Positions 5,144-5,732 of a stretch of DNA of 5,732 nt are shown here, one piece after another. The notes beneath the pieces were generated by a model, which saw nothing but the letters and a program-made list of their open reading frames with translations, was not told the origin of the DNA and did no database searches. Source of the stretch: Actinomycetota bacterium (GTDB lineage: Bacteria > Actinomycetota > Thermoleophilia > Gaiellales > Gaiellaceae); contig JACCZA010000250.1 of the NCBI GenBank assembly GCA_013696185.1, positions 1-5,732 on the forward strand, given 5' to 3'. Each line of letters opens with the position of its first letter. The first letter of the stretch is position 1. A program made the translations under genes and the position numbers.

Positions 5144-5732
5144 CTCGAGCGGACGGACGCAGCGAGCCCGCATCGACGACCTCGAACTCTGCGCCCGTCA
5201 CCCGGCCGAGCGCGTGCAGGTCGTCGTTGTTCCAGCGCGGATCCGGCGCGCCCGACGCGAACCAGTCCGAGCCGTTGTCCGCCACGATCATCCCGTACCG
5301 CTTGAGCGCCTCGAGGACGACGCGCGCCTGCCGCGGGAACGGGCGCGTGTCGAAGCCTGCTCGCAACCTGACGCGGAGCCCCATCGGCGGCAGGCCCGGA
5401 TCCGTCGACTCGCTGGCGAAGTGCCGGGCGGGATAGACGTACGCGCGCCGCGTCCGCCGCACGGTGAAGCGCAGCGCGTGGTCGATCCGCCCTCGGGCCA
5501 CCTCGTCGTAGCGCGCGAGGCCGGGGAGGATCGGCAGCCCTGCCGCGTCGGCCGACGTCCAGCCCGCGGGGCGGAGCCTGTTCGAGCGCAGATCCCAGAT
5601 CGCACCCGAGCCGGCGCTCCAGCCGCCGCCGGGCCGGCGGCGGAGCGCGAACAGCTCGAAGAGCCGGCAGCGGTCACGATCGACGATCAGTGCGTGGCGA
5701 TCGCCGTCCGCGGCCGCGCCGCCCTCGATCGC
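5124..5732 (-). CDS. Conserved hypothetical protein, 5' end outside window
   Basis: The minus-strand frame is open from the window edge (5732) to the TAG at 5124-5126, giving 202 residues of the C-terminal part. A GTG at 5501 could be mistaken for the start, but family-like sequence continues without a break to the edge. Visible conserved blocks, numbered within the fragment, are DGDRHALIVDRDRC (9-22), GAIWDLRSN (43-51), GLPILPGLARYDEV (65-78), RIDHALRFT (82-90), PARHFAS (101-107), and ALKRYGMIVADNGSDWF ending about 158. I recall closely similar uncharacterised proteins, often with secretion signals, in actinobacteria and several other phyla, but know no assigned reaction. The invariant His and Asp residues could be catalytic or metal-binding, which is a guess. 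The final six residues are encoded by an intergenic repeat. It converges on the FAD oxidoreductase gene. Confidence 0.9.
   Translation of the reverse strand, partial: AIEGGAAADGDRHALIVDRDRCRLFELFALRRRPGGGWSAGSGAIWDLRSNRLRPAGWTSADAAGLPILPGLARYDEVARGRIDHALRFTVRRTRRAYVYPARHFASESTDPGLPPMGLRVRLRAGFDTRPFPRQARVVLEALKRYGMIVADNGSDWFASGAPDPRWNNDDLHALGRVTGAEFEVVDAGSLRPSARAGVRPR

Overview
The window is very GC-rich (around 70% or more by eye), with strong G/C preference at third codon positions and frequent GTG starts. The protein similarities fit a high-GC actinobacterium. I lean towards a deep-branching soil lineage such as Thermoleophilia (Solirubrobacterales/Gaiellales type), but that placement is inference. 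There are four protein-coding genes (two cut by the window edges), one clearly decayed gene, and two kinds of intergenic palindromic repeat. No rRNA, tRNA, CRISPR array or complete insertion sequence is visible.

Layout. 1-1116 (+) is the C-terminal part of a long Ala/Glu/Arg-rich coiled-coil protein, possibly of the bacterial cytoskeletal (Scy/FilP-like) sort, with an internal in-frame duplication. A hairpin at 1124-1153 lies between it and a convergent pseudogene, 1165-2042 (-). That pseudogene is a FIST sensor domain fragment fused to a truncated, frameshifted EAL (c-di-GMP phosphodiesterase) domain. Divergent from it, 2128-3309 (+) encodes an intact acyl-CoA dehydrogenase, probably starting at a GTG with no Shine-Dalgarno and a TAGACT box positioned for a leaderless transcript.

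The dehydrogenase stop codon is embedded in the end of a ~166 bp MITE-like element (3307-3472), essentially one long imperfect palindrome with a GNRA-type tetraloop at its centre. Next, 3558-4976 (+) encodes a phytoene-dehydrogenase-like FAD oxidoreductase (COG1233 type) whose start codon is unclear. Two copies of a 33-nt repeat carrying a GGGGTC-TGACCCC-type palindrome follow. The second copy also supplies the last codons and stop of a convergent conserved hypothetical gene, 5124-5732 (-), whose 5' end lies outside the window.

How the parts relate. The two intact oxidoreductases are co-directional but separated by about 250 bp holding the mobile element, so they need not be one operon. The set does not look like a dedicated pathway. 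It reads as ordinary chromosomal genes with gene decay and repeat insertion between them. I see no convincing new multi-gene system. The most interesting points are the structured mobile element, the repeat-supplied stop codons, and the chimeric FIST-EAL relic.
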